Assembly: GCA_964622545.1 (NCBI GenBank)
Contig: CAZUQM010000009.1
Span: forward strand, 1-64,000
Reading direction: 5' to 3'
Length of the DNA: 64,000 nt
Source of the DNA: JAFGLZ01 sp964622545
GTDB lineage: Bacteria > Planctomycetota > Phycisphaerae > UBA1845 > JAFGLZ01
Under the pieces are notes generated by a model that made no database searches, was not told where the DNA came from, and saw only the letters and a program-made list of their open reading frames with translations. Positions 8,348 to 17,259 of the stretch are shown in pieces. The position numbers and the translations under genes are program-made. The stretch's first letter is position 1, and every line of letters begins with the position of its first letter.

Positions 8348-10387
8348 CTATGAGTCTCCCAACAACCGACCCACAAGCTGCTTCTGGGTGAGCTTGCCGG
8401 CCTCGACCACGATCGCGGCCTTGGCCCCTGCCGCGCGGTAGGCACCCCGCGCCCGGTCCGATTTGAAGGCATCGGCCGTGTTGTGGATCACCAGCGCCGC
8501 CGGGGCGATCAGACCGCAGGCCGTGCTCAGGCCGCCGACGCGAAGCATGCCGGGGTTGTAGCGCTCCTTCCGCTTCCACGCGGCCGGGTCGGTCTCGTCG
8601 AAGGCATCGGCGTCGATGATGGTCGCGCCGAGCTTGCCCGCCCCGCTCAGCGCCCGGCCCATCGCCGCCGAAAGCCCCGCGGACTCCACGCCGACCAGGT
8701 CGACGCGTCCGACGTGCCATTGCTCGGCCAGGGCGGCCAGGCCCATCATGACCTCCTGCGTGCGGATGGCCAGGTTCGACCGGTTGTAGACGTAGTAGTA
8801 CCTGTCTTTGGTGGGTTTGCGCCGGCCCATCGGCAGCGGGTCGACCGCCAGGACGGTGCGTCCTTTGGCCACGAGCGTGTCGATCGTGGTGGCCGATACC
8901 GCCTCAGAACCCTTGGGATGGACGATCAGCACGGCGGGCGAACCGGCCTTCAACGGCACCGGCTGCCAGAGCTTGCCCTTGAGCCAGTAGCCGCGGCCGC
9001 TCAGGCCGAGCATGACATCCCTGGCGATCACCTTCCGACCGCGACCGAGCTTGCCCTGGCTCGTCCAGGCCATGAGGCGGCCGTCGGTGCACGGTTCGAC
9101 GCAGAGCGTGTGGCGGAGACACGTGCCCAGCGTCTCGCGGAACGGCTTCAGGCCGTCGGCGTCTTTCGGCTGGATCCGGCTGAGCTGCCCGGCGGCCATG
9201 TCCCGCCACCACACGACGAACTGATCGGGCGTCTTGAGGCTGTCGGGCCGCTTTCGCTTCTCGCCGAAGATGCGAAGGTCGTCGTCCAGCTTGTACGGCA
9301 GCTCGTCGACCTTCGTGCCGGCCTCCTTGCCCCGCAGCCATTGCGCGAACCAGCCGTAGACGACCTCGCGGCTGACCTCGTCGTAGTTGTGGCCGAGGTC
9401 GAACTGCTGCTGGGCGACCTTGTCGGTCGCGTTCATCAGCTCGTAGGCCCATCGGATGGCCGGGTACTCGACGACGGGGTTGTTCTTGGTCCAGTCGCCC
9501 GTGGCCGAGACGAGCACGAGCGGCCGCGGGGCCATCGCCGCGCCGATCTCCATGTTGTTCATCACGACCCGCATGAGCGGAGCGTTCTCGCAGAGGCAGC
9601 CGCCCTGGAAGTGAGCGCTGATCATGCACACGGGCGCGGCCACCTTCACGCGGTCGTCGACGGCCGCGACCATGAACGTCTGCGTGCCGCCGCCGGAGGC
9701 GCCCGTCACGCCGATCCGCTCAGGGTCGACCGTGTCGAGCGACTGAAGGACATCGAGCGACCGGATGCAGTTCCACAGCTGCAGCCCGGCGAGAGAGAGC
9801 TGCCAGAGTTCGTCACCCTGGAAGCCGTGCGTGATCGGGCCGTTATCGTTGTAGCCGACCATGTCGATGGCCAACACCACGTAGCCCTGCCTGGCCAGGT
9901 TGATGCACCGGGCCTGAACGGGCTCCTGAAGGCGGCCCCTCTTCCAGTGTCCATGCGGGCAGAGCACGGCCGGGAGCTTGCCCTTGGCGTCGGCGGGGGT
10001 GTAGAGCGCGCCGGTGACGATGACGCCGGGGAACGACTCGAAGGTGATCTTCTCGCGAACGAAGCCGTCGCAGGTCTTCTTGTCGAGGCGCTTCGGCTTG
10101 AGCGGGCACGTCGGCGGCGTCAGCCATAGACCCGTGCTGACGAGGATATGCTCGCGGACGTACTTCTGATACGCCAGCCACTCGGCGCGGGACTCGACGC
10201 TCTCGAACGTGTAGCGCGTCTTGTTGTGCGTGACCGGATACGGGTCGGATCGCTTGGGCATGGCCGCCTCCTGATTCGCACCGGGCGCCGCGCAGGCCCC
10301 GCCGGCAACCAGCGTCACTAGGCCTACGGCGACCAGCGGCATCCTGATCAAGCGTCGTGTGAGTGATCGGAGTGTCTCGTGCGTCAT
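8348..10387 (-). CDS. Secreted acetylxylan-esterase-like alpha/beta hydrolase
   Basis: A 679-residue protein with an N-terminal signal (hydrophobic about 17-32, ending ACAAPG). The first half is an alpha/beta hydrolase of the acetyl xylan esterase / dienelactone-hydrolase type: oxyanion region LCPHGHW, nucleophile elbow GASGGGTQ (Ser231), a candidate acid in ATGDWTKN and His in DLGHNYDEV. The second half contains what looks like a degenerate repeat of the fold (AVLIVHPKG, VDLVGVESAGLS). Such proteins abound in planctomycetes and are thought to act on polysaccharide esters; no substrate can be named here. Start: ATG 10387 has GGAG seven bases upstream; a frame extending to 10438 lacks one. Confidence 0.8.
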   Translation of the reverse strand: MTHETLRSLTRRLIRMPLVAVGLVTLVAGGACAAPGANQEAAMPKRSDPYPVTHNKTRYTFESVESRAEWLAYQKYVREHILVSTGLWLTPPTCPLKPKRLDKKTCDGFVREKITFESFPGVIVTGALYTPADAKGKLPAVLCPHGHWKRGRLQEPVQARCINLARQGYVVLAIDMVGYNDNGPITHGFQGDELWQLSLAGLQLWNCIRSLDVLQSLDTVDPERIGVTGASGGGTQTFMVAAVDDRVKVAAPVCMISAHFQGGCLCENAPLMRVVMNNMEIGAAMAPRPLVLVSATGDWTKNNPVVEYPAIRWAYELMNATDKVAQQQFDLGHNYDEVSREVVYGWFAQWLRGKEAGTKVDELPYKLDDDLRIFGEKRKRPDSLKTPDQFVVWWRDMAAGQLSRIQPKDADGLKPFRETLGTCLRHTLCVEPCTDGRLMAWTSQGKLGRGRKVIARDVMLGLSGRGYWLKGKLWQPVPLKAGSPAVLIVHPKGSEAVSATTIDTLVAKGRTVLAVDPLPMGRRKPTKDRYYYVYNRSNLAIRTQEVMMGLAALAEQWHVGRVDLVGVESAGLSAAMGRALSGAGKLGATIIDADAFDETDPAAWKRKERYNPGMLRVGGLSTACGLIAPAALVIHNTADAFKSDRARGAYRAAGAKAAIVVEAGKLTQKQLVGRLLGDS

Positions 10388-10583
10388 GGCAAGGCTCCAG
10401 GGACCGCAATGCGTCGATGCGAAGGCGACCACGGGCATGCAGGCTAGCTGGCGGTGTTGGGCTGGTCAACGGATCGGGCGCGGTGCCTCCTTGGATCGCA
10501 GCAGGCAGCTCGTCCCGTCCGAGACGCACCGCGAGGACGCGTTGTCGCTGAGGTGCCGACCGCCAGGGTAAAGTTCGGGGTCA

Positions 10584-10680
10584 GCATCCAACAACAACGC
10601 TCCTTGACAGTCGCGTCTCTGCTGGCCCTCGCTGGCGTGCGCTCGTACCGCATGTTCGTGCTGGCTGGGGTGCCTGGGCC
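10584..10680 (+). repeat. Dispersed intergenic repeat copy
   Basis: Bases 10592-10620 match the reverse complement of 249-277 at 27 of 29 positions, and also resemble 288-320 on the same strand. The sequence then runs on into CTCGCTGGCGTGCGCTC...GTGCTGGC, which can pair with itself. Similar palindromic intergenic repeats are frequent in planctomycete genomes; family membership is inferred. Confidence 0.6.
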
Positions 10681-10708
10681 CGCCGGCATCGGCTTCCACG
10701 CCTCCGGC

Positions 10709-10738
10709 TTGCAGGCATCCGGTGGAACGATCTATGAT
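10709..10738 (+). promoter_or_regulatory. Sigma-70-like promoter for the amidohydrolase gene
   Basis: TTGCAG (10709-10714), an 18-base spacer and TATGAT (10733-10738). It lies 38 bases before the ATG at 10777, and a GGAGG site sits in between. Confidence 0.5.
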
Positions 10739-10776
10739 CCGCGCGACCTGGCGATTCGGGGTCTTGGAGGACGTGC

Positions 10777-11805
10777 ATGCGATTCCACGCCACGTTGCGA
10801 GACGACGAGCGCGAGCTGTTCACCCGCGAGCTGGACAGCTTCGTCCCGCCGCGCGTGTTCGACGCCCACGCGCACCTGTCGGCCAAGGCGCACTACCACG
10901 CCGATCGATACGGCCAGAGACAATCCGAGTCGCTGCCCGAGGTCGTCGGGCTGGGGGTCTATCGCGACGCGGTCGGTGCGATGCTGCCCGGTCGGCAGCT
11001 CGATGGGTTGTTCATCCCCGGCGCGCTGGCGGCCGACCCGGAGGTGATCAACGGCTTCATCGCCGAGCAGATTCGCGACGAGCCGCGGTGTCGCGGCGTG
11101 ATGGTCGTCCGACCCGACATGGACGCCGACTATGTTCGTCAGGAGGCGCGGCGGCTCGGCGTGTCGGGGCTGAAGTGTTATCACCTGTTGAGCGAGCGCG
11201 GGGCGGGCCGACCGACCGAGACCACGCCGACGTGGGACGCCGAGATCCCCGAGTACCTGCCCGAGCACCTCGTGGCCGTCGCCGACGAGCTGGGCCTGAC
11301 GATCACGCTGCACATGGTCAAGGCCCGAGCCCTGGCCGAGCCGACCAACCAGCAGGCCATCCGCGACTACTGTGAGCGGTTCCCGAACGTGCGGATGATC
11401 CTGGCGCATGCGGCGCGGGGCTTCAACCCGCACCACACGATCGAGGGCATCGGCTCGCTGGCGGGGCTGGGCAACGTCTGGTTCGACTGCAGCGCGGTGA
11501 CCGACTGCGGCGCGATCGAGGCGATTCTGGAGATGTTCGGGCCCGAGCGGCTGCTCTACGGCACGGACTTCACGGTGAGCCACTTCCGCGGGCGGTGCGT
11601 GGCCATCGGCGACGCGTTCCTCTGGCTCTATGAGGACACGGTCGACTGGTCGCAGGCCGCCGCCCACACGGAGCTGCGTCCGATCCTCGTCGGCCTGGAG
11701 TCGCTGCGATGCTTGAAGCTGGCGGCCCGGCATGCACGCCTGACGGACGCCCAAGTCGAGGCGGTGTTTTTCGATAACGCGGCGGCGCTGTTGGGGGTGG
11801 GGTGA
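10777..11805 (+). CDS. Amidohydrolase-2 family metal-dependent hydrolase
   Basis: A 342-residue TIM-barrel protein of the amidohydrolase 2 (COG2159-type) family. Metal-site signatures appear in order: FDAHAHL (HxH, about 29-34), a lysine in SGLKCYHLL, ITLHMVK, ILAHAARGF and the aspartate of YGTDFTV. Members are decarboxylases or hydrolases of small organic acids or lactones; the substrate here is not known. No signal peptide, so cytoplasmic. Start: ATG 10777 follows GGAGG with good spacing, and a promoter is seen at 10709-10738. It stands alone in its orientation; the hydrolase upstream is divergent. Confidence 0.82.
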   Translation: MRFHATLRDDERELFTRELDSFVPPRVFDAHAHLSAKAHYHADRYGQRQSESLPEVVGLGVYRDAVGAMLPGRQLDGLFIPGALAADPEVINGFIAEQIRDEPRCRGVMVVRPDMDADYVRQEARRLGVSGLKCYHLLSERGAGRPTETTPTWDAEIPEYLPEHLVAVADELGLTITLHMVKARALAEPTNQQAIRDYCERFPNVRMILAHAARGFNPHHTIEGIGSLAGLGNVWFDCSAVTDCGAIEAILEMFGPERLLYGTDFTVSHFRGRCVAIGDAFLWLYEDTVDWSQAAAHTELRPILVGLESLRCLKLAARHARLTDAQVEAVFFDNAAALLGVG

Positions 11806-11832
11806 CGAGCAAGGCCTCGAGACATCGGCCGC

Positions 11833-11997
11833 ATGCACCTTCAATATCGGCGAGCGGGACGGGTTGTCCAACGTGGGGCTTGGACCGAAGTTTCGCCGGC
11901 CGTCGCGAAGCTGAGAGAGCTCGTCGCTTCGCTTGAATTGGATGAGATCGAAGCCTCGAATCGTCCGTCTCTGGACTTCGGCAGATGGGCCAGGTGA
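11833..11997 (+). CDS. Possible 54-residue small protein
   Basis: A short frame whose product has a helical, charged middle (AVAKLRELVASLELDEIEA) and ends LDFGRWAR. The amino-acid pattern looks protein-like, but there is no strong ribosome-binding site and codon use is mixed. It lies 27 bases after the amidohydrolase gene, on the same strand. It could be a genuine small protein, a remnant of a larger one, or chance. I do not recognise a family. Confidence 0.3.
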   Translation: MHLQYRRAGRVVQRGAWTEVSPAVAKLRELVASLELDEIEASNRPSLDFGRWAR

Positions 11998-12110
11998 TCG
12001 GTTTGAGGCCGTCTTCCACGCCTGCTTAGGAGTCGCCGCTTCCGCGAGGTTTCATCGTTGGATACAATGCAAGTGCTGTCTGAACAGCAGCAGTTTATGG
12101 TAGACCCATC

Positions 12111-12446
12111 ATGGCAGAACCCGTCCTCCACACTCGAGCGCTGTCGGCTACCCAGCTCGCCTCGGAGATCCTCCGACCCGATGCCGAGTCGCTGCTGAAC
12201 CGGTACGCTATCGCCCTCAGCCAGAGCGCAGCGATGGCCCACCTGGCCGTCTATGGGCTCGTCGCGATGGGTAGCACGCAAGCCCTGCCTATCTTGAAGA
12301 TCGTTCAAGCCCTGCAGGTGAGCTGGTTCTCGCGGCGGACGAAGCGCAAGCTCGATTCGCTCCGTCAGACATGGGCGCCCCGATCGGTCCCAAGCCCGGT
12401 GGGAGACCTGCTGGCGAACGCACGTCGAACGCTCGATGGGGATTGA
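12111..12446 (+). CDS. Hypothetical protein, 111 residues
   Basis: Unrecognised 111-residue protein. The codon third positions are mostly G or C, as in neighbouring real genes, which is the main support. The middle (about residues 36-72) is moderately hydrophobic and helical (LSQSAAMAHLAVYGLVAMG, LPILKIVQALQVSWF), followed by a basic stretch SRRTKRK. It could be a small membrane-associated protein. The Shine-Dalgarno signal is weak (GGTAG about 12 bases upstream). Its stop codon at 12444-12446 directly abuts the stop of a short frame on the opposite strand (12447-12623). Confidence 0.5.
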   Translation: MAEPVLHTRALSATQLASEILRPDAESLLNRYAIALSQSAAMAHLAVYGLVAMGSTQALPILKIVQALQVSWFSRRTKRKLDSLRQTWAPRSVPSPVGDLLANARRTLDGD

Positions 12447-12623
12447 TCAGCCACTCCTGGACGACCGATGCCGAACCTCGATCTTGCAAGGGACCCGCAG
12501 ATACTTCACCGTTATGACGTGGTAGGCACGCATGTCTCCAACCCCGATCGCTTCGTAAACCACGTCGCCTTTCACAACGCCGATAGCACGAGACTCGATG
12601 GCCCCCGGCGAGGTGAACGTTAT
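12447..12623 (-). pseudogene. Possible gene remnant without a start codon
   Basis: On the minus strand, bases 12623-12447 form an open frame of 58 codons that ends in TGA. Its product contains stretches such as GVVKGDVVYEAIGVGDMRAY and ITVKYLRVPCKIEV, which look like real beta-rich protein. A stop lies just upstream (12624-12626) and the only start-like codon inside is a GTG at 12575 without a ribosome-binding site. It may be the 3' fragment of a decayed gene. No family recognised. Confidence 0.25.
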
Positions 12624-12715
12624 TCACATGGGTCCGCCTCTGCTGGAAGGAAGCCAGATCACGGCGCATGTGGCCGGTCGCGTCCCGCTGAGGAATGACG
12701 AAATCGACGCATTTC

Positions 12716-14284
12716 TTACCCCCCAACCGCCGCCGCACGAATCACCTCGACCAGGCCGGGGATGGTATGTTCGGTCGCCTCGATGGTCGGCTCGAGGCCG
12801 GCCTCGCGGATGGTGTCGGACGTGATCGGGCCGATGCTGGCCAGGCGGACACCGGACAGGGCGCCTCGCGCGTCCTCGTCGAGCAGCTCCCAGAAGTTCG
12901 TGAACGTCGAGCTGCTCGTGAACGTGATCCAATCGATCCTGCCACCTGGGATGCCCTCGGCCACCTCGGGCGGCAGGGCGTCGGCGCGGACGGTACGGTA
13001 GATGTCGAGGTCCTCACAGGCCGCGCCGGCCGCGGTCAGGGCATCGCGGAGCGCGGGTCGGGCGATGTCGGCCCGTAGCAGCAGAAACCGCTTGCCGGAC
13101 ACGTCGCCGAGGCGGATGATCTCGTCGGCCAGGGCCTCGGCCACGAACTTCTCGGGAATCAGCTCGGGCTCGAGGAAGGCCTCGCGGAGTCGGTCGGCCG
13201 TGGCCGAGCCGATGGCGGCGATCCGCACGCCGGCCAGCGCCCGGGCGTCGAGCCCGCATGCCCGCATCCGCTCAATCATCGCGTCCACGCCATTGACGCT
13301 GGTCAGGACGAGCCAGTCGTAGTCGGCAATGCGGCGGAGGGCCGCGTCGATCGGGCCGTAGTCGTCGGGCGGGACGATCTGGATCGTCGGGGCCTCGATG
13401 ACGTCCGCGCCCAGGGCCATCAGCTTGCCCGACAGAGCCGAGGCCTGCTGGCGCGTCCGCGTCACGACGATCCGCCGGCCGAAGAGGGGACGCGTCTCGA
13501 ACCAGTTCAGCCGCTCGCGGAGGCCCACGACCTGCCCGATCAGCGTCATCGCGGGCGGTCGCAGCTTGGCCTCGGCAGCCTGATCGGCGATGGTTCGGAC
13601 CGTGCCGACGAGCGTCTCCTGATCCGCTCGCGTGCCCCAGCGGATGAGGGCGGCCGGCGTCTCGGGATCGAGCCCCGCCTCCATCAACTTCGCCGTGTTC
13701 GCCGCGAGCTGCTTGACGCCCATGTAGAACGCCACCGTCCCGATCTTGGCCAGGGCGCCGAAGTCGATGTTCGACTCGGCCTTGGTCGGGTCTTCGTGGC
13801 CGGTCACAAGGGCGAACGTCGCCGTCCAGTCGCGATGAGTGACGGGGATGCCCGCATAGGCCGGCGCCGCCACCGCGGCCGTGATGCCCGGCACGACCTC
13901 GAAGGGCGCGCCTGCCTCGGCGAGGGCCTCGCACTCCTCGCCGCCCCGACCGAAGACGAACGGGTCGCCGCCCTTGAGCCGCGCGACGCGCCGTCCCGCC
14001 CGGGCGTGTCGCACGAGGAGTTGCTGGATCTCCTCCTGCGGGATCGGGTGGCGGTCGGGCATCTTTCCGACGTTGATCAGCTCGGCCTCGGGGCGCGCCA
14101 GCGCGACGAGTCTGGGGCTGGCCAGACGGTCGTAGAGCAGCACGTCGGCCTGGGCGATGCGGACGGCCCCGCGAACCGAAACGAGCGTCGGGTCGCCGGG
14201 TCCGGCACCGATAAGGCTGACCGTGCCCGGCGGGAAGGGGCCGACGAGGTCGGATAGCGTCGCAATGATGTCGGTTCGTGTCAT
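12716..14284 (-). CDS. cobA-hemD: Uroporphyrinogen-III C-methyltransferase / uroporphyrinogen-III synthase fusion (CobA-HemD)
   Basis: A 522-residue cytoplasmic fusion. The N-terminal half (to about 250) is SAM-dependent uroporphyrinogen-III methyltransferase: VSLIGAGPGDPTL, LYDRLASP, RLKGGDPFVFGRGGEE, EVVPGITAA and PVTHRD are the family signatures. The C-terminal half (from about 262, RRIVVTRTRQQA) is HemD-like uroporphyrinogen-III synthase, ending ITFTSSSTFTNF...ASIGPITSDTIREAGL. Together they close and methylate the tetrapyrrole ring, giving precorrin-2 for siroheme or cobalamin. Such fusions are known in several phyla. Start: ATG 14284 with GGTGGAG six bases upstream is better than the in-frame ATGs at 14299/14302. 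No other tetrapyrrole gene is nearby. Confidence 0.93.
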   Translation of the reverse strand: MTRTDIIATLSDLVGPFPPGTVSLIGAGPGDPTLVSVRGAVRIAQADVLLYDRLASPRLVALARPEAELINVGKMPDRHPIPQEEIQQLLVRHARAGRRVARLKGGDPFVFGRGGEECEALAEAGAPFEVVPGITAAVAAPAYAGIPVTHRDWTATFALVTGHEDPTKAESNIDFGALAKIGTVAFYMGVKQLAANTAKLMEAGLDPETPAALIRWGTRADQETLVGTVRTIADQAAEAKLRPPAMTLIGQVVGLRERLNWFETRPLFGRRIVVTRTRQQASALSGKLMALGADVIEAPTIQIVPPDDYGPIDAALRRIADYDWLVLTSVNGVDAMIERMRACGLDARALAGVRIAAIGSATADRLREAFLEPELIPEKFVAEALADEIIRLGDVSGKRFLLLRADIARPALRDALTAAGAACEDLDIYRTVRADALPPEVAEGIPGGRIDWITFTSSSTFTNFWELLDEDARGALSGVRLASIGPITSDTIREAGLEPTIEATEHTIPGLVEVIRAAAVGG

Positions 14285-14875
14285 GACAGACTCCACCATC
14301 ACGCTAGCCGAAAGGACCGACGACGACCAGCGCTAGGCCCGGAGTCCGCTGACGTCGCAGACCCTTCGGGCTTAAGGGTGCGCCGGGCTCCCCGGTGCCG
14401 ATTGGATGCGTTTTCAGGGCCGGATTTGACCGGCCTCGGGCCAAATCGTAGGTTTCATCCGTTCGGTCGACTGACCTCGGCCGAGCCCGGACGGGACGAC
14501 TGGGGAGACTCGTTCGGGCCGCCGGCTGCGGCCGGCAAGGCGCACGAGCCACCTACTACCAATTTGTGGCCTGTGTCAAAAGTGCCAGAGCCCGTGCTTT
14601 CTGGCGGGGGGAATTCTGTGGTCCTGGTGCCGTCCGGCTTGGCGTAACCGTCGAGCCGGGCGGCACCGCTGCATTGGGGGCGAGCCGGACCCGAGCGGCA
14701 AGACATCGGCCCCGACGGTGTTTCCTAGCCCCGTTCCGTAGGGCGCGTCGGCCTCACGGCTTCCATCCACCCCTCACAGCTCAGGCGGATCTTCGGACGA
14801 GCAGGGACGTCCTCAAGCGCCGCCGCGCGCCGACAAGGATCCGCCGCCGTCACGCGTCCCATCCTGCCCACCGCA
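14285..14875. other. Long intergenic region, no gene seen
   Basis: About 590 bases between the divergent cobA-hemD and xylB genes. Short frames exist but none has a ribosome-binding site or plausible product. It contains a small hairpin (ACCCTT/AAGGGT, 14361-14379) and a GC-rich foldable segment near 14519-14534. The xylB promoter follows at its right end. Confidence 0.5.
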
Positions 14876-14905
14876 TTGAGCCGCACCGCCTGGCGTGGAT
14901 ATACT
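14876..14905 (+). promoter_or_regulatory. Sigma-70-like promoter of xylB
   Basis: TTGAGC (14876-14881), an 18-base spacer and TATACT (14900-14905). It ends 49 bases before the xylB start at 14955. Confidence 0.6.
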
Positions 14906-14954
14906 GTGCCGGCACGGTCAACCCGCGAACCACACAACTCAAGGGGCACGCGCG

Positions 14955-16490
14955 ATGGGTATCCTACTGGGCATTGATGTCGGCACATCGGCCACCAAGA
15001 CGCTCCTCTGTGACGGCAAGGGCAAGGTGCTGGCCACCGCCAACGTCGAGTATCCGATCTACACACCCAAGCCGGGCTGGTCGGAGCAAGACCCGACCGA
15101 TTGGTGGCAGGCGACCATCGAGGGAACGAAGGCCGTCTGTAAGAGGGCCAAGATCAAGCCGTCGCAGATCACGGGCGTCGGGCTGAGCGGTCAGATGCAC
15201 GGCAGTGTCTTTCTGGCCGGCGGGACGAAGCCGCTGCGCCGCGCGCTGTTGTGGAACGACCAGCGGACCGCGCCCGAGTGCGCCGAGATCGAGCAGCGCG
15301 CCGGCGGCCGCAAGAAGCTCATCGGCATGGTCAACAACGTCGCGCTGACGGGCTTCACCGCCCCGAAGATCCTCTGGCTGCGGAACAACGAGCCGAAGAC
15401 TTACGACAAGGTCAAGCACGTGCTGCTGCCCAAGGACTACATCCGGCTATGCCTGACGGGCGAGTACGCGGCCGAGGTCTCCGACGCGGCCGGCACGCTG
15501 CTGCTGGACGTCAAGAAGCGGACCTGGCACAAGACGCTGCTGAGCAAGCTGGGGATCGAGCCGGGTATCCTGCCGCCGGTCTATGAGTCGATCGAGGTCA
15601 GCGGCAAGGTGCACAAGCCGGCCAGCGAGGCCACCGGTATCCCCCTCGGCACGCCCGTCGTGGGCGGCGCGGGCGACCAGCCGGCCGGCGCGCTCGGTAA
15701 CGGCATCGTCAAGAGCGGCATCGTCTCGGCCACCATGGGCACGAGCGGCGTGATCTTCGCCCACGCCGAGAAGCCCGTGCCGAACCCCGAAGGTACGCTC
15801 CAGTCGTTCTGCCACGCCGTGCCCGACACGTGGTGCGTGTTCGGATGCATGCTGTCGGCCGGAGGCAGTCTCCAGTGGCTCCGCAACACGCTCTTCGCCG
15901 ACGAGGTGGCCAAGGCCAAACGGGGCAAGAAGGACCCTGGCGTGGTGTACGGCCGGATGATCGCCGAGGCCGAGCAGGCCCCCGCCGGGTGCGACGGGCT
16001 GTTCTTCCTGCCGTATTTGACGGGCGAGCGGTGTCCCTATCCGGACCCGAACGCGCGGGGCGCGTGGATCGGTTTGGAGGTCCGTCACGATCGGGCGGCG
16101 TTGATCCGGGCCGTGCTCGAGGGCATCACGTACGGCATGCGGGATCAGATCGAGCTGATGCGGTCGGCGGGCGTGAAGGTCTCGGAGGTCCGGGCCGGCG
16201 GCGGCGGGGCCCAGAGCGCGTTCTGGCGTCAGCTCCAGGCCGACATGTACCGGGCCAAGGTCGTGACGATCAACACGTCGGAGGGGGCGGCCTACGGCGT
16301 GGCCCTGCTGGCGGCCGCGGCCACGGGCGAGTTCAAGACCATCGAGGAAGCCTGCACGAAGGCGATCAGCATCACCGAGACCCACAAGCCGGTGACCAGG
16401 ACGAGCAAGCTGTACGACCGTCGCTACCCGACATTCCGCCAGCTCTACGCCAGCCTGCGGATGGATTTCGAGCGGATGGCGAGGTTGTGA
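14955..16490 (+). CDS. xylB: Xylulokinase (FGGY carbohydrate kinase)
   Basis: A 511-residue FGGY-family sugar kinase, best matching xylulokinase, which phosphorylates D-xylulose with ATP. Signatures: GIDVGTSATK phosphate-binding segment at the N-terminus, GLSGQMHGSV (typical of xylulokinase), WNDQRT, GGAGDQPAGALGNG, MGTSGVIF, and the C-terminal GGGGAQSAFWRQLQADMY ATP-binding region. Length is normal. Start: ATG 14955 has AAGGGG eight bases upstream and a good promoter; a longer frame to 14895 overlaps the promoter -10 and is rejected. No xylose isomerase is adjacent, so the exact sugar is inferred from sequence alone. Confidence 0.9.
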   Translation: MGILLGIDVGTSATKTLLCDGKGKVLATANVEYPIYTPKPGWSEQDPTDWWQATIEGTKAVCKRAKIKPSQITGVGLSGQMHGSVFLAGGTKPLRRALLWNDQRTAPECAEIEQRAGGRKKLIGMVNNVALTGFTAPKILWLRNNEPKTYDKVKHVLLPKDYIRLCLTGEYAAEVSDAAGTLLLDVKKRTWHKTLLSKLGIEPGILPPVYESIEVSGKVHKPASEATGIPLGTPVVGGAGDQPAGALGNGIVKSGIVSATMGTSGVIFAHAEKPVPNPEGTLQSFCHAVPDTWCVFGCMLSAGGSLQWLRNTLFADEVAKAKRGKKDPGVVYGRMIAEAEQAPAGCDGLFFLPYLTGERCPYPDPNARGAWIGLEVRHDRAALIRAVLEGITYGMRDQIELMRSAGVKVSEVRAGGGGAQSAFWRQLQADMYRAKVVTINTSEGAAYGVALLAAAATGEFKTIEEACTKAISITETHKPVTRTSKLYDRRYPTFRQLYASLRMDFERMARL

Positions 16491-16545
16491 TGGCTAAACG
16501 ATTGGGAAAGGGCCGTGGAGGCCCATCCATTTGCTCGGCAGGGGC

Positions 16546-17259
16546 TCAGAAACGACGCGAGTACACATCACACACGGTGCGGATGAACGTGTCGTAGTGT
16601 AGGGGATCGCCGACCGACGGCGCGGGGGGACGGGTGATGAAGCAGGCGCCGTCGCGCTCCACATTATCGAAGTCCACGACGATGGCGCATTTCGCATCCA
16701 GGCCAGCGCCCTGATCACCACTTCGATGCGCAACGCCACGAAACTGCGCGATGCAGTGCTCGACCAAGGCCGTTGGGTTCCTATGTGTCGTGGTGGAGGT
16801 ACGGAGGGGAGACCGAAACGTGGGTGAAGCGTTGATCAACAGCACGCCGGCAGCCACAGCCCTCTCGTTATAGACATGCACGTGTTCGTGATGGGCCTCG
16901 AGATCGCGTTTGCGGTTCTTGACGGCTTTTCTATGTTCGGTCATGACGGCCTTCAGCTCGATGGCAATTTCAACGGTTGAGGGGCTTTCGCGAACGATGT
17001 TCGGCAACGGCTCGGACGCGGAAGCGAGTTGCGGTTGGCCGAGCACGAGATCGACATTCCAATCGCTGGTCCCAGCGTGAAGCGTGAAGTTCAAATCGAA
17101 GACCAACTCGTGGCGGCTGGCCCGATCGCGCATCTTGGGGCAGTGCTTAATCAGATCGGCAACGATCAACTCGGCTAGCGAGTTGGAGTGCTTGTCCGAT
17201 CGCGGGTGGTAGCCTTCGCGCTTCAGGTGGTCGAGAAACTCTGCGGGATTCGGGCTCAT
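16546..17259 (-). CDS. Putative type II restriction endonuclease (PD-(D/E)XK)
   Basis: A 237-residue protein of no family I recognise. Asp70 in NVDLVLG and E101-x-K103 in EIAIELKAV fit the PD-(D/E)XK nuclease pattern (D...ExK), and its position directly behind a DNA methyltransferase points to the restriction subunit of a type II system. Its ATG overlaps the methyltransferase stop by one base (TAATG), so the two are translationally coupled. Like its partner, it has lower GC and more A/T-ending codons than the flanking genes, consistent with horizontal gain. The recognition site cannot be predicted. It ends 55 bases from convergent xylB. Confidence 0.65.
   Translation of the reverse strand: MSPNPAEFLDHLKREGYHPRSDKHSNSLAELIVADLIKHCPKMRDRASRHELVFDLNFTLHAGTSDWNVDLVLGQPQLASASEPLPNIVRESPSTVEIAIELKAVMTEHRKAVKNRKRDLEAHHEHVHVYNERAVAAGVLLINASPTFRSPLRTSTTTHRNPTALVEHCIAQFRGVAHRSGDQGAGLDAKCAIVVDFDNVERDGACFITRPPAPSVGDPLHYDTFIRTVCDVYSRRF

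Larger units (their letters stand above)
10388..10776. other. Intergenic region with dispersed repeat
   Basis: About 390 bases between divergent genes. It holds a repeat at about 10584-10680 related to that at 249-320, and the promoter of the amidohydrolase gene at 10709-10738. The segment 10622-10670 can fold through CTGGCC..., GCGTGCGCTC and GTGCTGGC. I see no coding region. Confidence 0.55.

Noticed and set aside
12468..12698. Plus-strand frame of 76 codons after the 111-residue gene
   Set aside because: Mixed codon use, no ribosome-binding site, and the product loses character after about 40 residues.
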